This document shows positions 11,447 to 23,688 of a stretch of 64,000 nt of DNA, one piece after another. A program made the translations under genes and the position numbers. Origin of the DNA: Rhodocollybia butyracea (Eukaryota > Basidiomycota > Agaricomycetes > Agaricales > Omphalotaceae); contig JADNRY010000028.1 in NCBI GenBank assembly GCA_015501585.1, positions 248,001-312,000 on the forward strand. The letters run 5' to 3'. The notes under the pieces are model-generated. The model was not told the DNA's origin and searched no databases. It saw nothing but the letters and a program-made list of their open reading frames with translations. How positions within the stretch are numbered: the first letter of the stretch is position 1; each line of letters opens with the position of its first letter.

Positions 11447-12742
11447 CTATACCCTCCTCCTGACTATCCTTGTATCCCAGTCCATCCCAAAATCCTTATC
11501 CGAGAGCGGAGGCATACTCCATGTGTATTCCGGCGTCTGCATGAATGGTCCCTTTTTGTTGTCAAAGAAGTTCACCGTCTCCAAAAACCTATCATTAAGA
11601 TCATTCCACTTCTTTTTACCATCGACATCCTTGAGATCGATCACACGCGCAATCTCCTGAATAGCAGTACCATTCTTCATAATCGAAGCGTACAGACACT
11701 TTCCATTCCTAGTATTATCCACAGGCGCAATCCAACCATATGCCACGCCAAAATCCGGACGTTTAAGGCGGAGAAAAGTCAGGGCGTTCGTTTCAGAGAC
11801 AGTAGGGAACACGGTACTGTCGGCCCAATGGTAAAAATTTTCGGGTAGTATCTGTGGTATAACTAGAGTGTGTCGCATGACTTGCAGTACCCGCAGAGTC
11901 TCCCATTTCTTGGCTGCAGTGTGCGGTACGACTTCGCCTTGGGCTGTCATAAAAGATATCTCGATTGGTACCTGTGAAAGTTGTTCAGTGATTATATAAA
12001 TGGATACTTGAATCACGCACAAGTGGAGTGCTCGTCCAGGTGTCCGACTTCAATGAAGAAAAATCCAGCTTCTCCAATATAACCGTCATCCCGCCCGTGA
12101 ACTTTTTATTAATCTTCATCCTGTCTGTGAACCTTCTATGAAGGTACTCCCACTCTGCTTGTTTGACATCCGTCGTGTCCGTCACACGCGCAAGCTCGTT
12201 AAGCTGTTTCCCAACGACCTGCATAATCGAGCCATATGCGGACATTCCATACTCCCTATGACTCCCATAAGCGATCCAAGCGTAATATGTTTCGCCCATC
12301 GTCTGTATGCGCAAGAAAGCCTGCATTTCGTGGACGTTATTTCTGACGTTCCTTAGAGCCATCCTCTCGGGGTAATAGAAGTTACTGTCGCTCCAGCGGA
12401 TAGTTTCTTCGATCGGTCCTGGTAGAGACAGAGACTCCGACTTAGAACTGCCTATGAGCCGAAGTATTTCGAGAACCCGAAGTTGCGCAGTGGAAGTTTC
12501 CAATCTCACTCTGGAGAGATTATCTCGATCCTCTTTCGGCAGCTGGCCCTTGATGATAGGCGAACCTCCATTGTTCACAAAGTAGACCCTCACCTTTATA
12601 GGTGTTGTTCAGTGAACGGGTAATCCTTAACGCATTTCAAGAGCATACGTACCAAATTGTCTCCATGGGGCGAATTGTCTCTACGGGGCGCTGCATATGC
12701 ACCAGGTGCGATGAAGACAAGTAAAAGGAAAATGAAGTGCAT
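11447..12742 (-). CDS. Secreted two-module protein, array copy 2
   Basis: Paralogue of the genes at 8080 and 14541. Exons: 12742-12653 (30 aa, signal peptide MHFIFLLLVFIAPGAYA), 12593-12021 (module A, 191 aa) and 11971-11447 (module B, 174 aa), about 395 aa. Intron 1 is 59 bp, the same length as in copy 1. Intron 2 (12020-11972) is 49 bp and contains a stop, which proves that this segment must be spliced and identifies the homologous 54-bp piece of copy 1 as an intron. Conserved blocks are NFYYPERMA, YYAWIAYGSHREYGMSAY and LNELARVTD in module A, and NFYHWADSTVFPTVSETNA, YASIM and IQEIARVIDLKD in module B. The C-terminus diverges after the LSDKD block and ends in RIVRRRV, lacking the roughly 30-residue tail of copies 1 and 3. 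Confidence 0.75.
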
Positions 12743-12838
12743 CCAAGAGATCGTTTGGATTCTAGGATATCGGGCGACGCTCTGCATCGTGGGGGAGAAC
12801 TGAACCAGCAGTATTGGACCCTTGAAGTTTGCAGTCTC

Positions 12839-12848
12839 CACTTATATG
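12839..12848 (-). promoter_or_regulatory. TATA-like site of array copy 2
   Basis: Plus-strand CACTTATATG reads TATAAGTG on the minus strand, about 100 bases upstream of the start at 12742, at the same place as in copy 1. Confidence 0.5.
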
Positions 12849-13049
12849 CAGGATCGGTTAAATCCCGCTGCCTGCATTTCAGCTCTTGGACCCGTGTAAT
12901 AAAAATTTCTTTCCATCTCGTAGAAATCAAAATTGTCAGATAAAACTTTGATGAGGCAGTGGCATAGCAGTGGCATAGCATCTCATAGCATACACGTCGA
13001 AACAGGGCGAAACCCTGCGAAACCCCACTCAGAGTCAAGAGTCAAATTC

Positions 13050-13760
13050 AAAACCCTCTCTTCCCGAAAAGATACAGGTTCAAATGTTCAAATTTGAAAT
13101 GGCCGGGCAGGTGTTTTTCTACTATGCAAACGAGTATTCTCTTCACAAAAACACAACTAGCTGGGCTATTAGTAGGTGTAAAAGAAGTAAGAGTGGATGG
13201 TGCCGCCGAGACATTGCAGATCAGGTATTGCAAGGATTCCTTTCAAACTTCATCACGTCATTGTCAGCGATACATCGCAAGCAGGATCCGTTTTGACTGT
13301 ACTCCCGCAAAGGAATTTCGAGGCCACTGTGAGCCCAATGGAAAGAAGATCGAGTCATTCACGGAACATGTTTTCTAGTATCAGTTTATCAGTTCGAGAA
13401 CAGGATAACTCCCAAAGTAAGTATGGTCATTGCCAGATGATCTTGTCATAGTAGCTGCCAAAATGGCTGAATGCTTGAAGAGATGCCTGGGAAATGGTAT
13501 CAGAGTGCAGAGGGACTCGGAGATCATCCAATGGCTCACCTTAGTATAACTCTTCCATAGCAAGGTAGCGGTGAGAAATGGAATCAACCCGTCCAGAGCA
13601 TCTTTGACTAACAAAGTTGCGCAAGTCACAGTCTGTACCAATTCTGGTAAGCCCAATATTGGAAAGCTGTCCTGGTTCTCGGGCCTAGTATGGCTCTGTA
13701 AAGGTACTATTCCTGCTCAAATGCCATGCTTAGTGAGTAGCGTGTAGGTGTTTCGGCGGA
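13050..13760. other. Spacer of array unit 2 with decayed coding segment
   Basis: Homologous to the unit 1 spacer. The TPAKEFRGHCEPNGKKIESFTEHVF reading at about 13,295-13,378 matches the segments at 10,405 and 16,520, but ends at a stop right after. The common ending block (TTTGACTAA..., then TCACAGTCTGTA, then GAGAGCTGTCCTGG-type sequence) recurs at about 10,620, 13,600 and 16,825. Confidence 0.5.
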
Positions 13761-14129
13761 GTCTGTCCTGTCTGCGGAGCGCCTACTACGACGAGAGGTA
13801 TAGACCACACATCCCGCGGAAGCTCAGGTTACACCGTTTCTGCAGGTGGGCGGTGGAAGACGAGTCTTACGCAGTGGTGATTCAGTTCACCCTGCCACAG
13901 GTTGCGCGCATCCATATGGCGCAATGTGTGTTGCGTGGGCTCCGGCTGTTCCTTTCGTTCTTCCTTCAAGCTCCTACAGAGTTCCACTATTACCAGTGCG
14001 TTGAACGTTCAAGAATATTCATCTCAAATCCTGTATCCAGATCCAGATACATAGTAGCCAGCTATCAGCAAGTCCGTAAAGAACAAGAATCGTAGAATCC
14101 CTACTAACACCAAACAATTAATATTAGGA

Positions 14130-14535
14130 AGGATCGCGGCTCGCTACTATTGGCTATAGGGTTACGTTTAGCCCGCTTGATTGTTGTCTACGCTGTTAAA
14201 ATTCTGCCTTGCGGCTTCGTCGAGCCAAGGTTTTTAACATCTTCAACTTGACCATCTCTCCAGCTCTGATTTTCAATCAATAAGTCAATCATATTGCTCT
14301 CGGTGAGCAGCTCCACTTGCATCCATATTTCGATTCGTCCCTATCGATAAAAGCGCGTATTACTTCGTTGTATATTGTTGGTATGTTGCTGAGTGCATTT
14401 TCTTATACTTTTGTATGTTTACTTCTTTCTAACACGAGCTTGATAAGTAGATCGAAACACCGCTTGACTGGTACTATCAACAGTAAGTAATGGTATCATA
14501 GGCCGGAAATCGCTGTTGGGAAATCGTAAGTGAAT
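14130..14535 (+). pseudogene. Decayed MFS transporter pieces (array unit 3)
   Basis: 14,160-14,410 follows the transporter's last exons (FSPL, then VVYAVKILP, then AKVFNIFNLTIS, then NQ.VN.IALGEQ). 14,480-14,535 follows its GWKS...GNRK segment, as at 7,990-8,045. Reading frames are broken by stops. Here the FSPL codons lack the extra C seen at 6674 in the functional gene, which helps to polarise that indel. Confidence 0.75.
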
Positions 14536-14540
14536 GAGGA

Positions 14541-15953
14541 TCATGGGTGAGTGGCTGCGTTGTCCTTCAAATGTTGCTCGTTTTTAGAGTTTTTCATTTG
14601 AAGAAGCGCCCCAGCTGCCTCAGATTGCTCATACGCCCAGTTCACCGGGTTGGAAGGGAGGTTACTGAGCACCTCAAGCCCACTCTTGTCCGAGAGCGGA
14701 GACATACTCCATGCGTTTCTAGGCGCCGGTTTGAACGGTCCATTTTTGCCGCCGAAGAACTCCACCAAAAACACATCATTAAGCTCTTTCCACTTTTTAC
14801 CGTCCACGTCCTTGAGATCCATCGCACGCGCAAGCTCCTGAATAGCACGGTTATCGTCCTTCGGTTCCATAATCGAAGCATACACACAATTCCCATGCCC
14901 AGTATCCACATGTGCAATCCAAGCGTAGGCCACAACACCTGCGCGTATAACTCGGAGGAAAGTCATTGGGGCGGTTTTATAGACGGTATTTTCGGCCCAC
15001 AGGAAAAAACCGTTGGGTAGTGGACTCTCTGGTAGATGTAGAGCGTGCTTCATGGCTTGCAGTACCCGCTGAGTCTCCCATTTCATGGCTTCAGTGTTCT
15101 TTAAGTCTTTGTCGGATGGTTTCTCCATGGTCATGACTTCGCGTTTGTATGTCACAAAAGATATCGTCAACGGTGCGTTATAAAGTTTCTCCATCGCCTG
15201 AGAAATGTCCGCCGGGGCCTGAGAAGTAAGTTCAGTGAATGGATTGTCCTTAAATGCATACATGAACGGCGTACAGCTGGAGCATCCTTTATCGCGTCTG
15301 ACCCCGACTGCAACGGAACAAAAGTCAAACCTTTCATAGCCGTCATCGCGGACCAGAACTTGTCATGAAGGTAACTCCACTGTTTCCGTTCGGCGTACGT
15401 CTTGCCTGTCACACGCGCAAGCTCGTACACTTTCTTCTCATTTTCAACGACCTGCACCTGCATAACCGAGGCATATGTGAGTGCCCCTTCCTTCCCACCC
15501 CTCCCATACGCGATCCAGGCATAATATTTTTGTCTCTGTTGTCTCGATGGCAGTAGATGAAAGAAAGCCATTTGTTGGATGTCCTTCCCAGCCATCAAGT
15601 TGGGGTTATAGAAATTTTTCTCGCTCCATTTGATTTCTGCTGGTAGAGACAGGGAAGGGCCTACGAGCTTGAGTACTTCGGAAACCCGACGTTGCGCCTC
15701 GGGAGTTTCCTTGACCGCGCTGTCCTGACCACTGTGAGACCCACGGGTAATGCCGAGTGGCAGGTCTAACGCGCTCAAAAAAGACACTTTCACCTTTACA
15801 AACATTGTTCAGTGAATGGGTAATCCATGATTGAATTCCGAGACCTACGCTTGACTCTGCAGCTTCCTTTGCAGCGGGTGCTGCATTTTTATTTGTGGGC
15901 GCTGCATATGCGGCGGATGCAATGAAGGCAAGTAAAAGGAAAATGAAGCGCAT
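14541..15953 (-). CDS. Secreted two-module protein, array copy 3
   Basis: Most diverged of the three paralogues. Exons: 15953-15849 (35 aa, signal peptide MRFIFLLLAFIASAAYA plus an Ala/Lys-rich linker), 15793-15275 (module A, 173 aa) and 15218-14541 (module B, 225 aa), about 433 aa. Introns of 55 and 56 bp, both phase 0, sit at the same two places as in the other copies. Module A keeps KNFYNPNLMAGKD, YYAWIAYGRGGKEGALTYASVM and VYELARVTG. Module B keeps FFLWAENTVY, VAYAWIAHVDTG, YASIM and IQELARAMDLKDVDGKKW. The greater divergence suggests that this copy split first. Confidence 0.75.
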
Positions 15954-16055
15954 CCAAGAGATGGTTTGGATTATAGAATATAGGGCGACGCTCCGCATCG
16001 TGGAGGGGGGGAACTGAACCAGCAGTATTGGACCCTTGACGTTTGCACATTGTCC

Positions 16056-16064
16056 ACTTATATC
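16056..16064 (-). promoter_or_regulatory. TATA-like site of array copy 3
   Basis: Plus-strand CACTTATAT, about 105 bases upstream of the start at 15953, in the same context as in copies 1 and 2. Confidence 0.5.
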
Positions 16065-16199
16065 CAAGATACAGGCTCCCGGTTAAATCCCGCATTCCAG
16101 CTCTTGGAGACTTGGACCCTGTAATAAAAAAATTCCTTCGTAGAAATCAAAACGCAAGATAAAACTTTTGATGAGGCATAACATAAACATACGTGGCGA

Positions 16200-17130
16200 A
16201 ACTTACTCAAGAGTCAAATTTAAGACCCTCGCCCCTCGCCGCTCGGGTTGAAAAGATCCACTAAATATTCAAATTTGAAATGACTAGGCAATGAGGCATG
16301 TCTTTTTATGCAAACGAGTGTTCTTCACAAATGTAGCTAAGTGGAGTGGTAGACGGATGGCCTCTCGGCCTGATGGCGCCAAGAGGCCAAAACTACATCC
16401 CACTGGACAAGTTACGATCGTATATTATTATTGCGCCTGACCTTATTTCGACCTTCAAAGCTTCATCAGGTCATTGTCAGCGTCCAAGCAGGATCCATTT
16501 TATGTAACTGTACCACTCCCGAGACCTGCAAAGGATTTTCGAGGCCATGAGCCCGATGGAAGGAAGATCTCGTTCACGGAACGTACTTTCTATCAGTTTT
16601 ATCAGTTCGAGGACGGGAAAACTCCCAAATTATGGCCTTTGCTAGATGGTCCTGAGCTACTCAAATGACTGCTCGAAGAGGTACCTGCCAGGCAAGGGTA
16701 TTATAGGCCTGTTCGGGAACCCGGGTGGGCCATGGGTAGAAGGGGAGGATCACGCAAGTTCGACCCTTGGGCCTTTCTATAGCAAAGTGGCAGTGCTGAG
16801 AAACGGACTTAGTTCGTCCATAGCACATTTGACTAATTAACAGCGAACAAAGCTGCGACTCACGGTGACACAGTCTGTACCATACCATACATTAAACCCA
16901 ATATTGGAGAGCTGTCCTGGTTCATGGGCCTAGTATGGTTGTAGAAAGGTGCATGCTGGCGAATCTACATAGCTGAGCGCTGAGATTCGACTATTAACCC
17001 ATTAAATGTTCATCTCAAATTCCGTGCATATAGCCAGCTATCAGAAAGTCCATTAAAAACAAGAGTCGTAGAAATACTACTACTACCACTACTACTACAA
17101 AACAACTAATATTAATTTTCAAAGAGAAGA
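16200..17130. other. Spacer of array unit 3 with best-preserved decayed segment
   Basis: Contains a plus-strand ORF at 16474-16668 (64 aa) with core PAKDFRGHEPDGRKISFTERTFYQF, related to the spacer segments of units 1 and 2. Function unknown. The closing block 16,820-17,040 repeats that of the other units. This marks the right edge of the array. Confidence 0.45.
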
Positions 17131-17202
17131 AGTCGGGAAACATAAGGTCCAGTTAATGAGTCGCCGAAAAAAAGGTGAAGGCCGCAAAGTCCTGGTTCGA
17201 TC

Positions 17203-19227
17203 TTTACACCCTTGCTATCACACCAGCAGCGCCTATCACTAGTCCCACCAGCCCAAACCCTAGAGCGTGTCTAGCAGCCTCAGAAAAAAGCATTGATGAA
17301 TCTGCTCCATTAAATGACTTGTATGACGGCGAAGGTGATGTTAAACCAGCTCCTCCAGTCCCACCACCTGTTAGATTAGCCCCGTTGGGCTGCGAACAAG
17401 AAAAGGAACTTGAGCCAAGTCAAACGAAACAGTCAAATAGTCACATACCCCGATAGGCCTAGAGCCATCGTTAAACTGACAAGAGCTGTCTTTACATAGA
17501 CAGTTTCCGCCAATCGGATCCCAAAAGGCCGTGGTACAATTTTCAGGTACTGTACAGGAAATAATGTTCACTGAGTGACCTGAAAAGAGAGGAAAACACA
17601 CGTACATCTGTATCGAGCCTGCTCTCCGGCGGGAACAGACTGAGCTGGGTTTGGGTTGCTTACCGTCGGTGCCTCTACCGGGCATCCGTACTTTGCACAG
17701 GTCAGTAAAATCACCCAAACAAAACGTTGAAACCACACATACGCAAGTAAAGAACGGGAAATCTGGGAAGGGACAGTGGCTCAACAGCCCGTTCTCGTTT
17801 TGAGGAATCCCATTGCAGATCATCAGGGAGGAATCCACCTGTGGGGTCGGGCACTTCAAAGCGTCCGAACTATTGAGGTCGGCTATGGATTTGGGGTTGC
17901 GGACCCAAGCGAGTAATTGCGCAGTGGAGACAATCCACACGTTGGGTTGTTCTTGAGCCCAGTCTAGAAACGAATTAATCATGTTAATCGTCGACGTCGG
18001 CGCAGGTACACCGGGGTAATTGGTCTGAGAAATCAATCAATGACTATACGAGAAGTCGGATGTGAGAAACAGACCGCAAGATGAATCGGATGAGTATACA
18101 GCCCAAACGGTTGTCGATTGCCATTATAATGCTTCGTAAATGTGTCTTTCATATACGCTAACGTTGCGCTATCGTCAACCACAGAGTTGCCGTTGGCTGT
18201 ATCGAGCCACGGATCCATAAGATGGATTCCCTCAGTGCCTCTTGTATCAAATAGCGCATACATGGGCACCTCCCAGAAGCCTGGAATTTTCGGCTGGCCT
18301 TTGCATATTCCTGGAACTGCTAAACAATCGTTGGCTAAACCATAGTCTAAAGTATAAGGCCAAAACGCGTCTGATCCATCGGCATCGACAGGTAGTGATG
18401 CGGTCGCACTAGAATCGTAAGTGAAGCTGGCATTCTTCAAAAGGGTAAACGTCTCCGCGCTGTAGTTGAGATAGGGGGCACGAAAACCGATGATAGAGCT
18501 CATGGGAATACCTGCGAGAGCATTTAAAGCGATAAGATTGCCGTTAATTTCTCCTTGGGGTGGGTCTCCTTCGTGCGTCATGCTATTTGCGAGGTCAGTC
18601 TCTCTGACACAGTCGAGATTTCAATATTTAATGCTCACGTATGATCCGCAATTTCATTTCCGGCCACAAACCAATCTGTGTGCGTCAGCACGATGCCACT
18701 AAGAATAGTCGGGTACATACCTGTAACCAAAGTATAGTTCGTGTAGTTTAACGAGGTATAATAGGACATCTTGATAGGACATCTTGAATAGAAATCAATA
18801 TGACGTTAGAGGTCATAAGGAAAAGTCTCGAGATTTACCCATTTGGATTTTTTCTCTGAGCCAGAAATTGATTGACCGCATCGATAGTGTAAGACTGGAC
18901 CGCATCATCCGCTGTGAAGACTACGAACATTGGCACATCGCTCTGGTGAAGATGAAAGTCAGACGAGATAAGATAGGGGCCCCCAAAGATTAAACAAAAA
19001 CTCATCGACTGGCCCAGAAAGCAATCCTAATTAGAGTTTCGACTTACTCCATTCAAACCACCGGGAGGGCTGGTGCTCGCGCAATTACAGTTTGGGAGCT
19101 TACATTGCGACGCATCGCAAGAGTATCCCGCCGCTTGAGCATTGCTTGTCGGACCCGAGACGCTTCCATCTTGGCCAAGGACGGCAGTGAGATACCAAGC
19201 CAAAAGAGTGAACGAAGACAGAAGCAT
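17203..19227 (-). CDS. Chitin deacetylase (polysaccharide deacetylase, CE4), GPI-anchor-like tail
   Basis: Predicted secreted enzyme that removes acetyl groups from chitin to give chitosan in the cell wall. It starts at 19227 with a signal peptide (MLLSSFTLLAWYLTAVLG), then a Cys-bearing segment (YSCDASQCKLPNCNCASTSPPGG). The catalytic domain carries FTADDAVQ (catalytic-base and metal Asp region), CPIKMSYYTSLNY, the metal-binding ADHTMTHEGDPP motif (H-x-x-x-H), FRAPYLNYS and a late LYTHPIHL segment. The ADHTMTH motif is split by an intron between ADHT and MTH. The C-terminal part has the family's NCTTAFWDPIGGNCLCKDSSCQ Cys block, then a Gly/Ser linker and a hydrophobic end (about 17260-17206) typical of a GPI-attachment signal; stop codon 17205-17203. 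About nine short introns keep the frame open, so the gene looks intact. Confidence 0.85.
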
Positions 19228-19798
19228 CTTTTCCAGTCAACCAGAACAACTGCTGGATATGGTGAGGGCACAACAAGAGAGGAGGTTCAGAACGGAAGTG
19301 GCAATCGATCCCCGTGAGTTTCATTTTATTATAAGTACCCGATCGCGTTCAACACTCTGGGTTTGAAACCTTGGATCGAAAACGCCACTGAGCCGAAGAA
19401 AGATCACTGCGGGCAGGTGATTTCGAGTATCGTCAACCATCCTCTTCAGGCTGGTTCTGCTCGAAGGCTTATTAGGTAAGGTCTTGAGCCAAGGCAGAGT
19501 CTACGGAGTTTTGCTGGTCTAACCTGATTGGCTGCAGCAGAACCGGGCCTTGGTTGGGAGCAACCAGACAGTGACGCTGTTGTCGATTATGATCAAAGAA
19601 GAATGACTGGAGCCGCTCTCCGACGGTGTTCCAGCGTCCCACCCACTTCCACCCACTTTAGACCACCCGGCCAAATATTATGCGGTATTTTATTATAACA
19701 GGCACACTAACAGCAAGTAAAATAGCTCACTAACGAGTCCATATCCAAAAGGTCCATGACACAGGCCTGGAACGGAAATCGGAAAGAATAGACACCCC
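19228..19798. other. Intergenic between deacetylase promoter and DUF6533 gene 3' end
   Basis: Upstream region of the minus-strand deacetylase and 3' flank of the next minus-strand gene. No repeat or ORF of note. Confidence 0.5.
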
Positions 19799-21681
19799 TC
19801 ACTGAGGCCACATCGTATCATCATTAAACATCCCAACCTTTGACATCTTCAGTGCGCTCTGCGACCGACTCGTGGTGCCCGGGTCATTCGACTCCAAATC
19901 ATCGTGGTTATTTTCGTACCCATGGTTTGTACATTCAACGAGAATTTCTCCTTCGGTAGCGCCTCTCCTCCAGTCAACCCTTCGCAATTCGACGTTGCTT
20001 AAGAGCCATCCGGCATCTGAACCGAGGTTGGAGGCCAGAGAGTGAATGCTGAACATGATTCGGGACATCGCGATAGACGTTATGGTGACCAAGTAACTGG
20101 AATAAAATAGGGGTATTAAGCGGAGTTGTCGTGAAAGGGAAGAAACCCTTACCCTGAAAATATAACCGGAATGTTTATCTGCCCCGACAAGGTCAAATCT
20201 TTTCAATACCAAGATATAGATAATATACCTGAGGGACGTTCTCGAGGAAGGAGCCGACTGTCGTGAAGCCCACAGTTACTACGAGAGAATAAACGATTAA
20301 ACTCGAGAGCATATAGACTGGGTCTTACCAAATACCACAAAGAAAAAGATACCCCCACTACATAGATAGCAGTAGCCACTTAACACACACGAAATATGCA
20401 AATGGAAGGACGGACAGACGCACTCTCGCAGAAGACGCTTTAGAACTGGTGCTTGCTCCAATATACGGTGATTTCGCAGCGCTCTTACGGCTGTGAGTAT
20501 GTAAAGAACGGTCTAAAAAAAGTGCAGTGAGCGAGTGAATAGATCACTCTGTTAGGTAGATAGCTTGAAACTTACATGCAAGAACAGCGTTGGCAAAAAA
20601 ATTCTCCAAAACTTGACTGGTCTCGAAGCTCGACACCCAGGCGCCCCAAGCGTGAAAACATCATCGTCCTTGCCGTTCAATATTTCCAACCCCGTGGCAG
20701 CCATTCCGGTGTAAGTCAGGAGAGCGACATTGAAACGATCCAAAGGATAATCAATCCGCACTGGATGTACTTGTTGTAAGGGAAGAGATACCAGACTCGG
20801 AGGATCAGCATTGCTATTATTATTGCATGGTTCGAGGCTTGGTTTAGGATTAAGAGAGTACGGAAAGCGAACCTTGAATAACACCCAAAGCGAAGTTCCA
20901 CACGAAGAGCGAAAATTGTATAGCGGTAGTACAGCTATGTATGGGTTATCATCACGAATGAGATCAACAGAGTATGATTGAATTCACGTACAACTATAGC
21001 AGACGAACGAGGGGAAGCGAAAAGTTACAGATTTACGATTCGTTGAAGCTAGAGATTGGACTTACTTCCACAGTAGGGTTCGGGAAGGATATAACTGCAG
21101 TGAAGCAAATGGTGAGAACGGCAGGTCGGTGCACTGATCTCAAGCGATGCACGGTGAAGCGAGACTTACCGATGAACCCGAATCTGATGCATGATGAGGG
21201 GGATGATTGATTCAGCAATGGCGGTAAGGAAACCAGAGTGAAATGTTACAGACATTACAGCGAAGATAGGGAAGTATCGGTTCTATTGAAGGTGTCAGTA
21301 ATATGTGGATTCTGGAAACGGAGTCCTGACACGCACAAAAAAAGAATAAAATTCGTGAAAGTGTCCATTGTCCTGTCCAGAAGTACTCTAACTGTTCATC
21401 GATTAACGTCGTTTACGAGCGTGGAATGCGGGTTAAACACCTCTTGATCAAGGGTAAGCAGCCACTATAAGAACCGTCGTCGGTTTCCACACATGGTGAT
21501 ACGAGAAGGAAAACAGACCTCGTAAGCTATTCACGGGAGACGTGATCAACAATTGCGCATCGTATCCATGCTCCCCCGACTCACCTGCCAACGCAAGACA
21601 TGCAACATTGACAAACCTCGCGACCTCTGTGCCCTCCAAAGAACCAATAATCGAGCGAACAACATCAGGCGAAACTGTCAT
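19799..21681 (-). CDS. DUF6533 multi-pass membrane protein
   Basis: The start at 21681 gives MTVSPDVVRSIIGSLEGTEV followed by ARFVNVACLAL, the N-terminal signature of the DUF6533 family found in Agaricomycetes (usually with about seven transmembrane helices; function unknown). Further exons on the minus strand show SFSYHHVWKPTTVL (about 21,500), NRYFPIFAVMS (about 21,270), a helix AIIIAMLILRVWYLFPYNKY (about 20,800), TVLYILTAVRALRNHRILEQ (about 20,500), VTVGFTTVGSFLENVPQ (about 20,260) and the family's C-terminal block TSIAMSRIMFSIHSLASNLG, then a hydrophilic tail to the stop at 19799. Exon borders between 20.9 and 21.5 kb are not fully resolved, so I cannot exclude a broken frame there. A receptor-like role is speculation. 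Confidence 0.65.
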
Positions 21682-21899
21682 TATTGAAGAGAAAAAGCAC
21701 AGTCGATATCCGAATCTCGAAAAGATGAGACCTGCTCGAAGAAAACGGGAGACCAAGCTGTTAAAAAGAGTGGAAAGAGGAGAAAAGATCTCCGAAAAAG
21801 AATGTCCAGTGGCTCCAGGGACAAAGCGAGTCAAACTCGATGGCCAACATCACTATTTGAGCACTCCAAATCAATGTGGCGAGGGGGGCTGATGAGAAC

Positions 21900-23640
21900 A
21901 ATCACCAGCATTCCACTACTTATTCGTCTGACGTTTGTGATTTAAAGTGTGATCCATTCCGTCCATTTCAGTTAACAGTGAATCATATGCGTTATCCCGA
22001 CGCTGCCATTATGAACATCGAAGAGCCTTCTGTTTTTTTCAAACATTCTGTGTGAACGAGCTCTAAACTCAAGTGAAAAACAACTGAAACCGCTTGACAG
22101 ATGCGCTTTTAGTTGATGTCGATATACTTGGACTCTTTTGAGCTTTAAGCGCTGCTCGCCAGTAATTATGTAGCATTTCTTGAATAATAGGCCATGTCTC
22201 AGGACCCCACCAGAATGCTACACAAAAAGTTTGAGCACTAGTAGGGCAGAAATCACGAAGTGCGAGGTAAGTGGAGGTCAAACGAGGGACAGCCACTAAC
22301 ATGCGATTGTGTCAAGTGGGTCCAATTGCAAGAGTATTGATCATGGGACACCAATAATTTGTAGACTACATAGCTACCTGCACTATGCCGAATGGAAACA
22401 GCCAAGGAAACTACTACGTGGAAGTTTCCTGACTTGTGATGGTCGGCACGATGTATATACACTCACTCTTCCAACATCATTCTACTCATTACCAAAAACA
22501 TTCTTAACATTCTAAAAGTAATTCAGGATCCCGAACGCCTCAAATGAGCGTCGTAACATACCACTGGGAGAATCAGAACACATCCTCCATATATCATCTG
22601 GGACAGGGAAGGACTTTGTGCTTCAAAGTCGGGGGAAGGGGGCCTTTAGCAACGTCAGACGATGAGTAGTTTGGATACAACGCGGGTGGGCTGGTTGCGA
22701 TGAAAGATATACGTATATGGAGGATGATAGCGGCTAGTGATAACGGCTGGTGATAACGTTAAAGCTGGTATACCGACTTATACCGAGCGAAAAAGCGTAC
22801 CGCATCTTGAATGACAATGAGAAACCAGTCACGAAATATGACTGAGTTTGAACACTTGGAACGTATCGGTTGAGACATGGGTAGGCTCAGCTAAGAATTG
22901 GTAGTTTACTCAAGTACCGATTCAGAATTAACGAATGAACTGTTTTTGCTGTGATTACTTATCGGGTCAGATCAGCGAAGTAGTATGAGCATGAAAAGGG
23001 GCGGGCTCACCATTGAGAACTGAGCTGCGCAAGAGAAAGATTGGCGAAGACGACAGTCGAAGAGCAGCTTATAAGGGGCCCAGCGAACGAAGTGGGAAAA
23101 TGTTAGACCAAAACCCTACGACGTAATTGACCACAGTGCTGCTGACTAGTGCAAGGACAAGTAGAACAGTGCGTAAAATGGCGGCGCACCCTCATTCAAA
23201 GTGATGAAGTTGTCTTGATGGAAGAACCATCTTGTCTTGTTTAACTCTCCTCTTCGCGACGATCAAGAAGACTGTGAGCGTAAGTGCGAATATCAGGTTC
23301 CTGGGATCTCTCTGCCCTCAAATCTTTTCCCAAGTGGCAGTTATCCTATCCAACATTTCAACGATGAAAGCGATGCACCAAACAATTGCACGACGTGACA
23401 AGAAAATGAGGACAGATCGATTGAGACTAGAACAGGGCTTTGAAGGATATACTTCAACCCGCAGGTGGACTGCACCACCTAGTTGATTAGCTTTTGATAA
23501 GGCTGAATTTTGCGTGAATTCACGCAACAACCTCTAGAGAGAGAGAGAGGATCTGCTACCTGCTAGAATTGTCCATGTTGCGATGTAATTGTAAGTTATT
23601 AACTTTGGAACTGATCAAGGAGAATAACATCTGAAGATAC
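21900..23640. other. Long intergenic stretch
   Basis: No confident gene. A 77-codon minus-strand ORF at 22069-22302 (contains FWWGPETWPIIQEMLHNYW) has protein-like composition and could be an isolated exon or remnant, but nothing around it extends it. A short AG microsatellite (AGAGAGAGAGAG) sits at about 23537-23549, at the start of the duplicated block. Confidence 0.4.
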
Positions 23641-23688
23641 GCGTCGGGTGCCGAGCTTCAAGCCACGTCCATACTCCGACTGCTCCAT

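Noticed and set aside
17175..17456. 93-codon plus-strand ORF
   Set aside because: Antisense shadow of the last exon of the chitin deacetylase, which has the correct GPI-like tail on the minus strand.
18766..18792. Tandem 13-mer (ATAGGACATCTTG twice) in the deacetylase gene looked like a disruptive duplication
   Set aside because: The CPIKMSYYTSLNY family motif reads through it in frame when the preceding intron is spliced; not disruptive.
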